Assembly: GCA_945897545.1 (NCBI GenBank)
Contig: CAMDGJ010000042.1
Location: 1-15,348, forward strand
Direction of reading: 5' to 3'
Length of the DNA stretch: 15,348 nt
Source of the DNA: Flavobacterium psychrophilum
GTDB lineage: Bacteria > Bacteroidota > Bacteroidia > Flavobacteriales > Flavobacteriaceae
Position 1 is the first letter of the stretch. Every line of letters begins with the position of its first letter. The notes below the pieces were generated by a model. That model made no database searches. It had not been told where the DNA came from and saw only the letters and a program-made list of their open reading frames with translations. The position numbers and the translations under genes are program-made. Of the stretch, positions 1-6,541 are shown in pieces.

Positions 1-2021
1 TTTTGAGCGCAAATGAATATGAAATTCGCCTACCTTTCGGCGGTAAAAATGTATCACTGATAACATATTTAGACAATTCCTACAGTAACACCTCTGTGGC
101 ACAAGGAGACTTTGTCAAAAAGTATAAAGTGGGGCAACAAGTTACATTGCCCTTTTTAAACTGGAAATTGCAAATTAAAGATAATCCTGGATTTTATATT
201 GGCAACGAATATTTAGTAAATTTTAATGATTTTGACACTACTGTTTCTGGATACCGTGATGTCAATGTTAGATCAGACGACAAAGGAGGTTCCATCATTA
301 CTCTTGGTATGCAAGGTACTAACAAGGCTAGAATGGTCGAGTACCTTAATGCAACTGTCAAGATGCTTATTAAAAGACAGTTAAATGAAAAAAACCAATT
401 TGCAACTAACACCATTGCTTTTATCGACAGCACTCTCGTGGCAATGGAATCGCAGCTTAAAGAAACCACAAACGAGTTAAAATCATTTAAAAGAGACAGA
501 AATATTTTAGATATAGAAAATGGCGGCGAAAAATTTTCTAGCAAGATTCTTGAATTTGACATCAAGAAAGATGAAATTACCCGTAAAACAGCCTACTATA
601 ATTCCTTGAAGTCTTATTTAAAAAACAGTGTTGATTATGCCAAGCTTCCAGCACCATCAGTAGCCGGAATCGACGATCCCAATATTGTTATGAATGTTTC
701 GAAATTGATTTCACTATCCACCCAAAGATCAGAAATGGCTTATGCGGTAAAAAGTGACAAGATTTTCCGGGATTTTGACAATCAAATGGAGGCCATCAAG
801 AAGGTCTTAATTGAAAACATCGCTACAGCCAAAGCCTCTTTGCAGTATGATTTAACCGTGGTTAACAGTAAAATAAATCAAACTGAAAGCACCATAAAAC
901 AGCTGCCTGACGACCAACAAGAGCTCATTAAAATTAAAAGAAAATATGATTTAAGCGATAATATTTACAGCAATTTTCTTCAAAAACGTTCTGAAGCCGA
1001 TATTGTGAAAGCGGCAAATTTATCGGACATCCATTTTATTGATCCTGCCAAAGATATAGGTGGAGGACAAATTGGCTCTAAAACAACCGTAAATTATGTC
1101 TTGGCCTTATTTTTAGGATTGCTGATTCCACTGCTTTTTGTTTTTGGAATATTCCTCATCAATAATTCTATTTTAAATACAGATGATATCAATAAATTGA
1201 CTCAAATTCCGCTGATAGGTGTCGTTGGAGTTAATAGTGAACCCACAAATCTTGCCGTTTACGATAAACCAAAATCCGCTTTGTCAGAATCTTTTCGAGC
1301 CATTAGATCTTCGCTTCAATTCTTGTACAAACAGCAAAATGTTGATGGTGCAAAAACGCTAATGATAACCTCCTCTGTCAGCGGTGAAGGAAAAACATTT
1401 TGCTCTGTTAATATTGCTACTATATTTGCATTAAGCGAAAAAAAGACAGTGGTTATTGGGTTGGATTTACGAAAACCAAAACTCTATGCCGAATTTAATT
1501 TGTCAAACGAAGTGGGTATTGTGAATTATTTAATAAAACAAAAAACGGTTGACGAAATTATTTTCCCTTCTGGAATTCCTTATCTTGATGTAATTGTTTC
1601 AGGTCCTGTCCCACCCAATCCAGCAGAGATGGTTATGAGTGGAGGAATGAAAGAATTAATAGAAGAGTTAAAGCAGAAATATGATTATATTATTCTAGAT
1701 ACACCACCTGTGGGATTGGTTTCAGACGCATTGGAATTAGCACAATATTGTGATGTTGTTTTATACATTGTAAGACAGAATTTCTCTAAAAAGGAAATGA
1801 TCAGCCAGTTAAACAATAGGGTGAAACGTGGCGAACTCAACAATGTAAGCATCATTTTGAATAGTTTCGAAAACAAAGCCAAGTACGGAGCTAGTTACGG
1901 TTACGGGTATGGTTACGGATATGGCTATGGAGCTTATTCAAAAGGCTATCATGAAGATGAGCCGTCAAGAAATATTGTTCAAAAAATAATTAGGAAAATA
2001 CGAAAAAGACGCATAAATTAG
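1..2021 (+). CDS. wzc: Wzc-type polysaccharide co-polymerase / tyrosine autokinase (5' end missing)
   Basis: Inner-membrane co-polymerase fused to a cytoplasmic BY-type tyrosine kinase, which in this family controls chain length and export of capsule or exopolysaccharide. The frame is open to the left edge, so the start and the first membrane helix lie outside; related kinases are near 800 aa and 672 codons are seen here. Numbering from base 3: a long coiled-coil-rich periplasmic region to about 350, with the GNVR-like end (YSNFLQKRSEADI) shortly before it; a second membrane helix at about 364-388; Walker A SVSGEGKT at 458-465; Walker A' with LDLR, Asp488; Walker B ILDTPP, Asp566. The tail has nine tyrosines (628-649), six in an alternating Tyr-Gly run, the expected autophosphorylation cluster, then a basic end. 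All kinase motifs are intact. A GTG-started epimerase follows after 31 nt, probably in the same operon. Confidence 0.95.
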   Translation, partial: LSANEYEIRLPFGGKNVSLITYLDNSYSNTSVAQGDFVKKYKVGQQVTLPFLNWKLQIKDNPGFYIGNEYLVNFNDFDTTVSGYRDVNVRSDDKGGSIITLGMQGTNKARMVEYLNATVKMLIKRQLNEKNQFATNTIAFIDSTLVAMESQLKETTNELKSFKRDRNILDIENGGEKFSSKILEFDIKKDEITRKTAYYNSLKSYLKNSVDYAKLPAPSVAGIDDPNIVMNVSKLISLSTQRSEMAYAVKSDKIFRDFDNQMEAIKKVLIENIATAKASLQYDLTVVNSKINQTESTIKQLPDDQQELIKIKRKYDLSDNIYSNFLQKRSEADIVKAANLSDIHFIDPAKDIGGGQIGSKTTVNYVLALFLGLLIPLLFVFGIFLINNSILNTDDINKLTQIPLIGVVGVNSEPTNLAVYDKPKSALSESFRAIRSSLQFLYKQQNVDGAKTLMITSSVSGEGKTFCSVNIATIFALSEKKTVVIGLDLRKPKLYAEFNLSNEVGIVNYLIKQKTVDEIIFPSGIPYLDVIVSGPVPPNPAEMVMSGGMKELIEELKQKYDYIILDTPPVGLVSDALELAQYCDVVLYIVRQNFSKKEMISQLNNRVKRGELNNVSIILNSFENKAKYGASYGYGYGYGYGYGAYSKGYHEDEPSRNIVQKIIRKIRKRRIN

Positions 2022-2052
2022 TACGAAATTTAATATTAAAAAAAATAATAAA

Positions 2053-3051
2053 GTGAAAACAAAAAATAAGATATTAATTACAGGTGGAGCGGGATTTATT
2101 GGTTCCAATCTTTGCGAATATTTCTTATCCAAAGGTCATCAAGTAGTTTGTTTGGATAATTTTGCAACTGGGCATCGGCATAATTTAAAGGATTTCATCA
2201 GCAATCCGGACTTTCAATTGATTGAAGGTGATATTCGAAATAGTATTGATTGTCAAACAGCGGTTCAAGGAGTGGATTATGTCTTGCATCAGGCCGCTTT
2301 GGGTTCAGTACCCCGGTCTATAAAAGATCCTAGTACTACCAATGACGTCAATGTTTCCGGGTTTTTAAACATGCTTACTGCTGCTCGTGATGCTCAAGTA
2401 AAGCGGTTTGTATATGCCGCCAGTTCATCCACTTATGGGGATTCTCAGGGATTGCCAAAAGTTGAAGATGTTATTGGAAAACCACTTTCGCCTTATGCTA
2501 TTACAAAATATGTCAACGAATTGTATGCCGAAATTTTCAGTCGAACGTATGGGATGGAAACCATTGGCTTGCGTTATTTCAATGTTTTTGGCCGTAAACA
2601 AGATCCCAATGGAGCATATGCTGCCGTTATTCCAAAGTTTGTTATGCAATTGATGCAACTCGAAAGTCCAAAAATTAATGGCGACGGTAACTATTCTCGT
2701 GATTTTACCTATATCGACAACGTGATTCAAATGAATGAATTGGCGATGACTACCATTAATCAAGAAGCCATAAATACCGTTTTTAATACAGCCTTTGGAG
2801 ACCGGAACACCTTGAATAATTTAGTGGATTTTTTGAAACAATATTTATCGGTTTACGACCCGAGGATTTCCGATGTGTCTATTGAATATGGACCGAATCG
2901 TGCAGGAGACATTCCTCATTCTTTGGCGAGTATTGAAAAGGCAAAGGCGTTATTAGGCTATAATCCTCAATTTTCATTGCAAGAAGGGTTGAAGGAAGCG
3001 GTGAGTTGGTATTGGGAGAATTTAGTGGCTACAGGTGAAAATAGAAAATAG
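2053..3051 (+). CDS. wbpP: UDP-N-acetylhexosamine 4-epimerase, WbpP/TviC family
   Basis: Extended short-chain dehydrogenase/reductase that interconverts UDP-GlcNAc and UDP-GalNAc (WbpP), or UDP-GlcNAcA and UDP-GalNAcA (TviC), in the cytoplasm. The NAD-binding motif GGAGFIG is at 11-17, the active-site serines SSS at 124-126, and the Tyr/Lys pair in SPYAITK is Tyr148 and Lys152. The stretches GSVPRSIKDP, GKPLSPYA and NVFGRKQDPNGAYAAVIP closely recall WbpP, not a general GalE. Length 332 aa is near the family's 340 or so. The start is GTG: the nearest upstream in-frame stop is at 2014-2016 and no ATG lies between, and the Rossmann strand begins at residue 6. It sits just before a WbpO/TviB dehydrogenase, its usual partner. 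The family is clear; the exact substrate is inferred. Confidence 0.9.
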   Translation: MKTKNKILITGGAGFIGSNLCEYFLSKGHQVVCLDNFATGHRHNLKDFISNPDFQLIEGDIRNSIDCQTAVQGVDYVLHQAALGSVPRSIKDPSTTNDVNVSGFLNMLTAARDAQVKRFVYAASSSTYGDSQGLPKVEDVIGKPLSPYAITKYVNELYAEIFSRTYGMETIGLRYFNVFGRKQDPNGAYAAVIPKFVMQLMQLESPKINGDGNYSRDFTYIDNVIQMNELAMTTINQEAINTVFNTAFGDRNTLNNLVDFLKQYLSVYDPRISDVSIEYGPNRAGDIPHSLASIEKAKALLGYNPQFSLQEGLKEAVSWYWENLVATGENRK

Positions 3052-3096
3052 AATTTAGAGTTTAGAATTTTAAAATTAAAGGTTGGAACTGAGGTT
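3051..3096 (+). repeat. Degenerate AATTTAGA-type spacer repeat
   Basis: The spacer after the epimerase gene begins GAATTTAGAG TTTAGAATTT, two imperfect copies of a TTTAGA-containing unit preceded by ATAGAAAATAGAA. It has no gene or terminator features. It looks like a decayed short tandem repeat of a kind often seen between genes in flavobacteria (recalled, not searched). Confidence 0.35.
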
Positions 3097-3156
3097 TTGA
3101 TATCAAGAAGTTGGATTCAAAAAAAAATAATTAACTGTTTTCTTCATTGGAAACTC

Positions 3157-3168
3157 AAAAAAAAAAAA
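3157..3168 (+). repeat. Run of 12 A directly before the probable start of the 6-dehydrogenase
   Basis: Twelve consecutive A residues end at the T of the TTG at 3169. A-rich sequence just upstream of the start is a normal substitute for a Shine-Dalgarno site in Bacteroidota, so it may simply favour initiation. A run this long is also prone to length change during replication. That would shift frame only if translation began upstream (for example TTG 3097); otherwise it would change only start-site context. Confidence 0.6.
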
Positions 3169-4452
3169 TTGAAAAAAGAAATCAAAATTGCAGTAATTGG
3201 ATTGGGATATGTAGGCTTACCCTTGGCACGATTGTTTGCCACAAAATATCAAGTGGTAGGGTTTGATATCAATCAAACCAGGATTAATTCTATCAAATTA
3301 GGAAATGATAGCACACTCGAAATAGATGCTGCTAGTTTGCAGGAAGTATTGCTTGAAACCCTTACCAACGACATCGGTTTGTATTGTACTTCAACTTTGA
3401 CAGAAATTGCAGATTGTAACTATTTTATTGTTACTGTTCCCACTCCTGTTGACAAAAACAATCGCCCTGATTTAACTCCTTTGTACAAGTCCAGCGAAAC
3501 CGTGGGTAAAGTATTGAAAAAAGGAGATATCGTTATTTATGAATCCACTGTTTATCCCGGTGTGACTGAGGAGGAATGTGTACCGGTTTTGGAACGCATT
3601 TCTGGATTACAATTCAACGTCGATTTTTTTGTGGGCTATTCGCCTGAAAGAATCAATCCGGGAGATAAGGAACATACCGTGGATAAGATTTTGAAAGTCA
3701 CTTCAGGTTCCACTCCAGAAATAGGTAAGCAAGTAAATCAATTGTACCAATCGGTTATTACTGCCGGAACGCATCTAGCTCCTTCGATTAAAGTCGCTGA
3801 AGCTGCCAAGGTTATCGAGAATTCGCAACGCGACATTAATATCGCTTTTGTTAACGAATTGGCTAAAATATTTAATATTTTGGAAATCGACACCCATGCA
3901 GTGTTGGAAGCTGCAGGAACAAAATGGAATTTTCTTCCCTTCAAGCCAGGTTTGGTCGGTGGACATTGCATAGGCGTGGATCCTTATTATTTGGCACAAA
4001 AGGCACAAGAAAACGGCTATCATCCTGAAATAATCTTAGCAGGTCGCCGTTTGAACGATAGTATGGGCGAATACGTAGCCTCGCAAGTAGTCAAGTTGAT
4101 GATCAAAAAAGGTGTTGTAATTAATTGCGCAAGTTTATTGATGTTGGGCATAACTTTCAAGGAAAATTGCCCTGATGTGCGCAATACCAAAATTGTAGAT
4201 GTGATTTCCGCCTTAGAGGATTATGGTATTAAGGTTAGTCTTTATGATCCTTGGGCAAATCCAGCTGAAGTTTTGCATGAATATAAAATAAAAACTAGTA
4301 AAGAGATACCGACTACTAAATTCGATGCTGTAGTGTTAGGTGTCTCACATCAGGAATTTATTGGTTTAGATTTTAAAGCCCTGAGAAACGAAAACAGTGT
4401 ACTTTATGATGTGAAAGGCGTGTTAGGAGACATCGCTGATGCCAGGCTTTAA
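3169..4452 (+). CDS. wbpO: UDP-N-acetylhexosamine 6-dehydrogenase, WbpO/TviB family
   Basis: NAD-dependent four-electron dehydrogenase that oxidises C6 of UDP-GalNAc or UDP-GlcNAc to the uronic acid, giving an acidic sugar nucleotide. From the TTG at 3169 the protein is 427 aa, matching the family's roughly 420-430. It shows GLGYVG at 11-16, SPERINPGD in the N-terminal half, Lys214 in AAKVIENSQRD, and the catalytic cysteine Cys267 in GGHCIGVDPYYL; a C-terminal UDP-binding domain follows. The VIENSQRDINIAF version of the lysine motif is typical of WbpO/TviB more than of UDP-glucose dehydrogenase (Ugd). The frame stays open upstream and could start at TTG 3097, but those 24 extra residues (many Lys, Trp, Asn) look non-coding and the Rossmann fold begins right after 3169. 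A run of 12 A abuts the start. With the preceding epimerase it should supply UDP-GalNAcA. Confidence 0.9.
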   Translation: MKKEIKIAVIGLGYVGLPLARLFATKYQVVGFDINQTRINSIKLGNDSTLEIDAASLQEVLLETLTNDIGLYCTSTLTEIADCNYFIVTVPTPVDKNNRPDLTPLYKSSETVGKVLKKGDIVIYESTVYPGVTEEECVPVLERISGLQFNVDFFVGYSPERINPGDKEHTVDKILKVTSGSTPEIGKQVNQLYQSVITAGTHLAPSIKVAEAAKVIENSQRDINIAFVNELAKIFNILEIDTHAVLEAAGTKWNFLPFKPGLVGGHCIGVDPYYLAQKAQENGYHPEIILAGRRLNDSMGEYVASQVVKLMIKKGVVINCASLLMLGITFKENCPDVRNTKIVDVISALEDYGIKVSLYDPWANPAEVLHEYKIKTSKEIPTTKFDAVVLGVSHQEFIGLDFKALRNENSVLYDVKGVLGDIADARL

Positions 4453-4503
4453 GAGAAGTTCGAAACGGGAAGTAAGAAGTTAGAGGCTAGTGGTAGCGGA
4501 TAA
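4453..4503 (+). repeat. Degenerate GAAGTTNGA spacer repeat
   Basis: GAAGTTCGA at 4455-4463 and GAAGTTAGA at 4476-4484 lie 21 nt apart in the gap between the dehydrogenase and rmlB, with a related GGGAAGTAA between them. No coding or promoter signal is evident. Confidence 0.35.
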
Positions 4504-4536
4504 ATGAAAATAGTGTATACAAATAAAAAAAATGCA

Positions 4537-5583
4537 ATGAAAAAAATAGTAATCACGGGCGGAGCAGGATTTATAGGTTCTCATGTTGTGCGCCTTTTTG
4601 TCCAAAAATATCCAGAATATCAAATTTATAATTTAGACGCTCTTACATATGCTGGTAATTTAGAGAACATCATTGATATTGAAAATGAACCGAATTATAC
4701 TTTCTTGAAAGGTGATATTACCGATGCCGTTTTTATTTCTAATTTGTTTCAAGAGCATCAATTTGACGGTGTAATCCATTTAGCAGCCGAGTCTCATGTG
4801 GATCGTTCGATTGAAGACCCCATGGCTTTTGTGAAAACCAATGTAATTGGAACAGTGAATTTACTCAATGCTGCTCGTGAAAGTTGGGCAAATGCATTTG
4901 GCGGCAAACGTTTTTATCACGTGAGCACGGATGAGGTGTATGGTTCATTGGGAGCAGAAGGCTTATTTACTGAAACTACGCCTTATGACCCTAACTCTCC
5001 TTATTCTGCCTCCAAGGCAAGTTCCGACCATTTTGTAAGAGCTTATGGAGAAACTTATGGGTTGCCTTTTGTTCTTACGAATTGTTCTAACAATTATGGG
5101 CCCAACCATTTTCCCGAAAAATTAATTCCGCTGTTCATCAATAATATCATCAACAATAAACCGTTACCTGTTTATGGTGACGGAAATTATACCCGTGATT
5201 GGTTATTTGTGAAGGATCATGCCGTCGCCATTGACCTAGTTTTTCATCAAGGTAAGAACCATGAAACCTATAATATTGGCGGATTTAACGAATGGAAAAA
5301 TATCGATTTAGTGAAAGTGTTGTGTCAGCTTATGGATACTAAATTAGGTAGGGAAAATGGGGAATCTGCTAAATTGATTACTTACGTCAAAGATAGACCG
5401 GGCCACGATTTACGCTACGCTATTGATGCTAACAAAATAAACAAGGAACTGGGCTGGAGGCCATCGGTCACTTTTGAGCAAGGTTTAGAGATTACGATTG
5501 ATTGGTATTTGAATAATCAGGATTGGCTGAATAGCGTTACTTCAGGTGATTATGAGAAGTATTATACGAAGATGTACTCTTGA
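4537..5583 (+). CDS. rmlB: dTDP-glucose 4,6-dehydratase
   Basis: Converts dTDP-glucose to dTDP-4-keto-6-deoxyglucose, the branch point to dTDP-rhamnose and to dTDP-amino-deoxy sugars. From ATG 4537 it is 348 aa, the usual RmlB length. GGAGFIGSH starts at 8; HLAAESHVDRSI, the catalytic VSTDEVYGSLG with Asp132 and Glu133, SPYSASKASSDH with Tyr156 and Lys160, the NCSNNYGP motif, and the GDGNYTRDWLFV and DRPGHDLRYAID stretches are all present. An in-frame ATG at 4504 would add 11 polar residues (MKIVYTNKKNA); 4537 is preferred because it places the Rossmann strand directly at the N-terminus as in the family. No rmlA, rmlC or rmlD is in the window, so the sugar finally made cannot be read here; those genes may lie elsewhere. 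Confidence 0.95.
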   Translation: MKKIVITGGAGFIGSHVVRLFVQKYPEYQIYNLDALTYAGNLENIIDIENEPNYTFLKGDITDAVFISNLFQEHQFDGVIHLAAESHVDRSIEDPMAFVKTNVIGTVNLLNAARESWANAFGGKRFYHVSTDEVYGSLGAEGLFTETTPYDPNSPYSASKASSDHFVRAYGETYGLPFVLTNCSNNYGPNHFPEKLIPLFINNIINNKPLPVYGDGNYTRDWLFVKDHAVAIDLVFHQGKNHETYNIGGFNEWKNIDLVKVLCQLMDTKLGRENGESAKLITYVKDRPGHDLRYAIDANKINKELGWRPSVTFEQGLEITIDWYLNNQDWLNSVTSGDYEKYYTKMYS

Positions 5584-5654
5584 AAAAGTGATCAGTATGT
5601 AGTAATCAGCTTGCAGAGAGAAAAGAAATCAGACAACAGATAACACAAGAAACT
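5584..5654 (+). repeat. Degenerate AGTNATCAG spacer repeat
   Basis: AGTGATCAG at 5587-5595 and AGTAATCAG at 5601-5609, with a further ATCAG at 5628-5632, fill the gap between rmlB and the antiterminator. No TAnnTTTG element is seen, which favours read-through from rmlB. Confidence 0.35.
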
Positions 5655-6125
5655 ATGAATTGGTATGTAGTGTACACCAAGCCCAAGTGGGAAAAAAGAG
5701 TAGCAGAACGATTGAATGAAATTGGTGTGGTAACATTTTGTCCTTTGATTACCAAAATTAGTCAATGGTCAGATCGAAAAAAAAAAATAAGTGTACCCTT
5801 GTTTAATTCCTATATTTTTGTGCAGATTGAGGATAAGCAACGGAACCGCATATTTGAAGTCGTAGGTGCAGTTCGGTATTTGTTTTGGTTGGGGAAACCT
5901 GCCGTGGTAAAAGATTCAGAAATTGAAACCATTAAAAATTGGCTTTCGATTCCTGATACTTATGATGTCTCCGTTGATCAATGGAAAAAAGGGGATAAGA
6001 TTATTGTGGAATCAGGTCCATTTTTGAGTCAGTCGGCAGTGATACAAGAAGTTAAAAAGAATCATTATATTTTGATTTTAGAATCTTTAGGATGTATTCT
6101 TAAAGTGAATAAAAAAGAGGTTTGA
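5655..6125 (+). CDS. UpxY-type NusG-like transcription antiterminator
   Basis: A 156-aa specialised NusG paralogue. In Bacteroides the UpxY proteins bind RNA polymerase and let it read through the leader of their own capsule operon; the same role is inferred here. The N-terminal NGN domain opens with WYVVYTKPKWEKRVAERL at 3-20, the standard NusG opening, and runs to about 100, including the RNAP-facing NSYIFVQI stretch. A short KOW-like C-terminal domain starts near Trp110 (WKKGDKIIV). It is shorter than housekeeping NusG (about 180 aa) and lacks NusG's usual neighbours (secE, rplK). The gene lies 71 nt after rmlB with no good promoter motif between, so it may be co-transcribed with the left block. 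The long leader that follows suggests its target is the wza operon. No UpxZ-type partner gene is adjacent, unlike in B. fragilis loci. Confidence 0.85.
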   Translation: MNWYVVYTKPKWEKRVAERLNEIGVVTFCPLITKISQWSDRKKKISVPLFNSYIFVQIEDKQRNRIFEVVGAVRYLFWLGKPAVVKDSEIETIKNWLSIPDTYDVSVDQWKKGDKIIVESGPFLSQSAVIQEVKKNHYILILESLGCILKVNKKEV

Positions 6126-6232
6126 TTTTTTTAATTTTTTCACTAATTGTTGAACATACTTAACAAGATTTTTTTTGATTGCTACACTTGTTTTTAGTTC
6201 AATCAATATTAGAAACACGATAAAATAGAGGT

Positions 6233-6240
6233 TATTTTTG
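6233..6240 (+). promoter_or_regulatory. Possible -7 promoter element (TATTTTTG)
   Basis: Full match to the Bacteroidota -7 consensus TAnnTTTG, about 300 nt before the export gene. No TTG-type -33 element is seen at the usual 17-23 nt upstream spacing, and chance matches are common in DNA this A+T-rich. Confidence 0.25.
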
Positions 6241-6289
6241 CGATGTTACATTTTATAAGTAAAAGGGTCAAAATCTTTTTTATTTAACA

Positions 6290-6297
6290 TAGATTTG
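6290..6297 (+). promoter_or_regulatory. Possible -7 promoter element (TAGATTTG)
   Basis: Second full match to TAnnTTTG in the leader, also without a clear -33 partner. Transcription from here would put both downstream hairpins in the 5' untranslated RNA, within the first 70 or so nucleotides. Confidence 0.25.
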
Positions 6298-6336
6298 CAT
6301 CGATTAAAATTTTTTGTGCTCTTATTTTGGGAGATA

Positions 6337-6369
6337 CTGCGGCGAAGCCGTGGGAAGAAAAGATTTCTT
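6337..6369 (+). other. Two adjacent hairpins in the leader
   Basis: Hairpin 1 is CTGCGGC-GAA-GCCGTGG (6337-6353), seven pairs of which two are G-U, with a GAA loop. Hairpin 2 is AAGAAA-AGA-TTTCTT (6355-6369), six A-U/G-C pairs with a three-base loop. They are one base apart, and the first is an isolated GC-rich patch in A+T-rich DNA. Neither is followed by a T-run, so they do not look like an intrinsic terminator. They could be RNA structure read by the antiterminator or paused polymerase, or a degenerate palindromic repeat. Confidence 0.4.
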
Positions 6370-6541
6370 GCAGGTTACGGATTGAATGTTTTCCGCTATA
6401 TTTAGGTTTAATTTGAAGAAAAACGAGATTGATTTAGATTATAACCAATTAAAAAAAAGACATTCATAAACTAAGTTGAATCACATTAAAATATTTATAA
6501 TTAGTTGTTTACAAAAATAAAATATTGATTACCATTACATT

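Larger units (their letters stand above)
6126..6541 (+). promoter_or_regulatory. 416-nt non-coding leader between the antiterminator and the export gene
   Basis: No convincing reading frame is seen on either strand. The first 60 nt are T-rich with several T-runs but lack a GC-rich stem, so they are not a clear intrinsic terminator. The middle holds two matches to the Bacteroidota -7 element TAnnTTTG, then a local GC-rich patch forming two adjacent hairpins. The last 120 nt are plain A+T-rich DNA. Position between an upxY-like gene and the export genes suggests a promoter plus a transcribed leader controlled by the antiterminator; that is inference. Confidence 0.5.

Noticed and set aside
194..565. 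Minus-strand open frame within the kinase gene, and similar minus frames at 1685-1882, 2425-2763, 3738-4023, 7834-8025, 8776-8961 and 9204-9401
   Set aside because: All lie antisense to well-supported genes and show no recognisable domain; they are shadows of the coding strand.
2408..2653. Plus-strand frame of 81 codons within the epimerase gene
   Set aside because: It overlaps the conserved active-site region of the epimerase in another frame and resembles no family.
6104..6144. Inverted pair AGTGAA / TTCACT around the stop of the antiterminator gene, as a terminator
   Set aside because: The stem is only 6 bp before mismatches, A+T-rich, and not followed by a T-run on the + strand.
6241..6302. 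Separated complementary words CGATG/CATCG and ATGTTA/TAACAT as a riboswitch-like fold
   Set aside because: The matches are short, unevenly spaced and A+T-rich; no known riboswitch core was recognised.
6126..6541. RfaH-type ops element or JUMPstart sequence in the leader
   Set aside because: No GGCGGTAG-type motif is present; the GGCGAAGCCG patch is explained by the hairpin.
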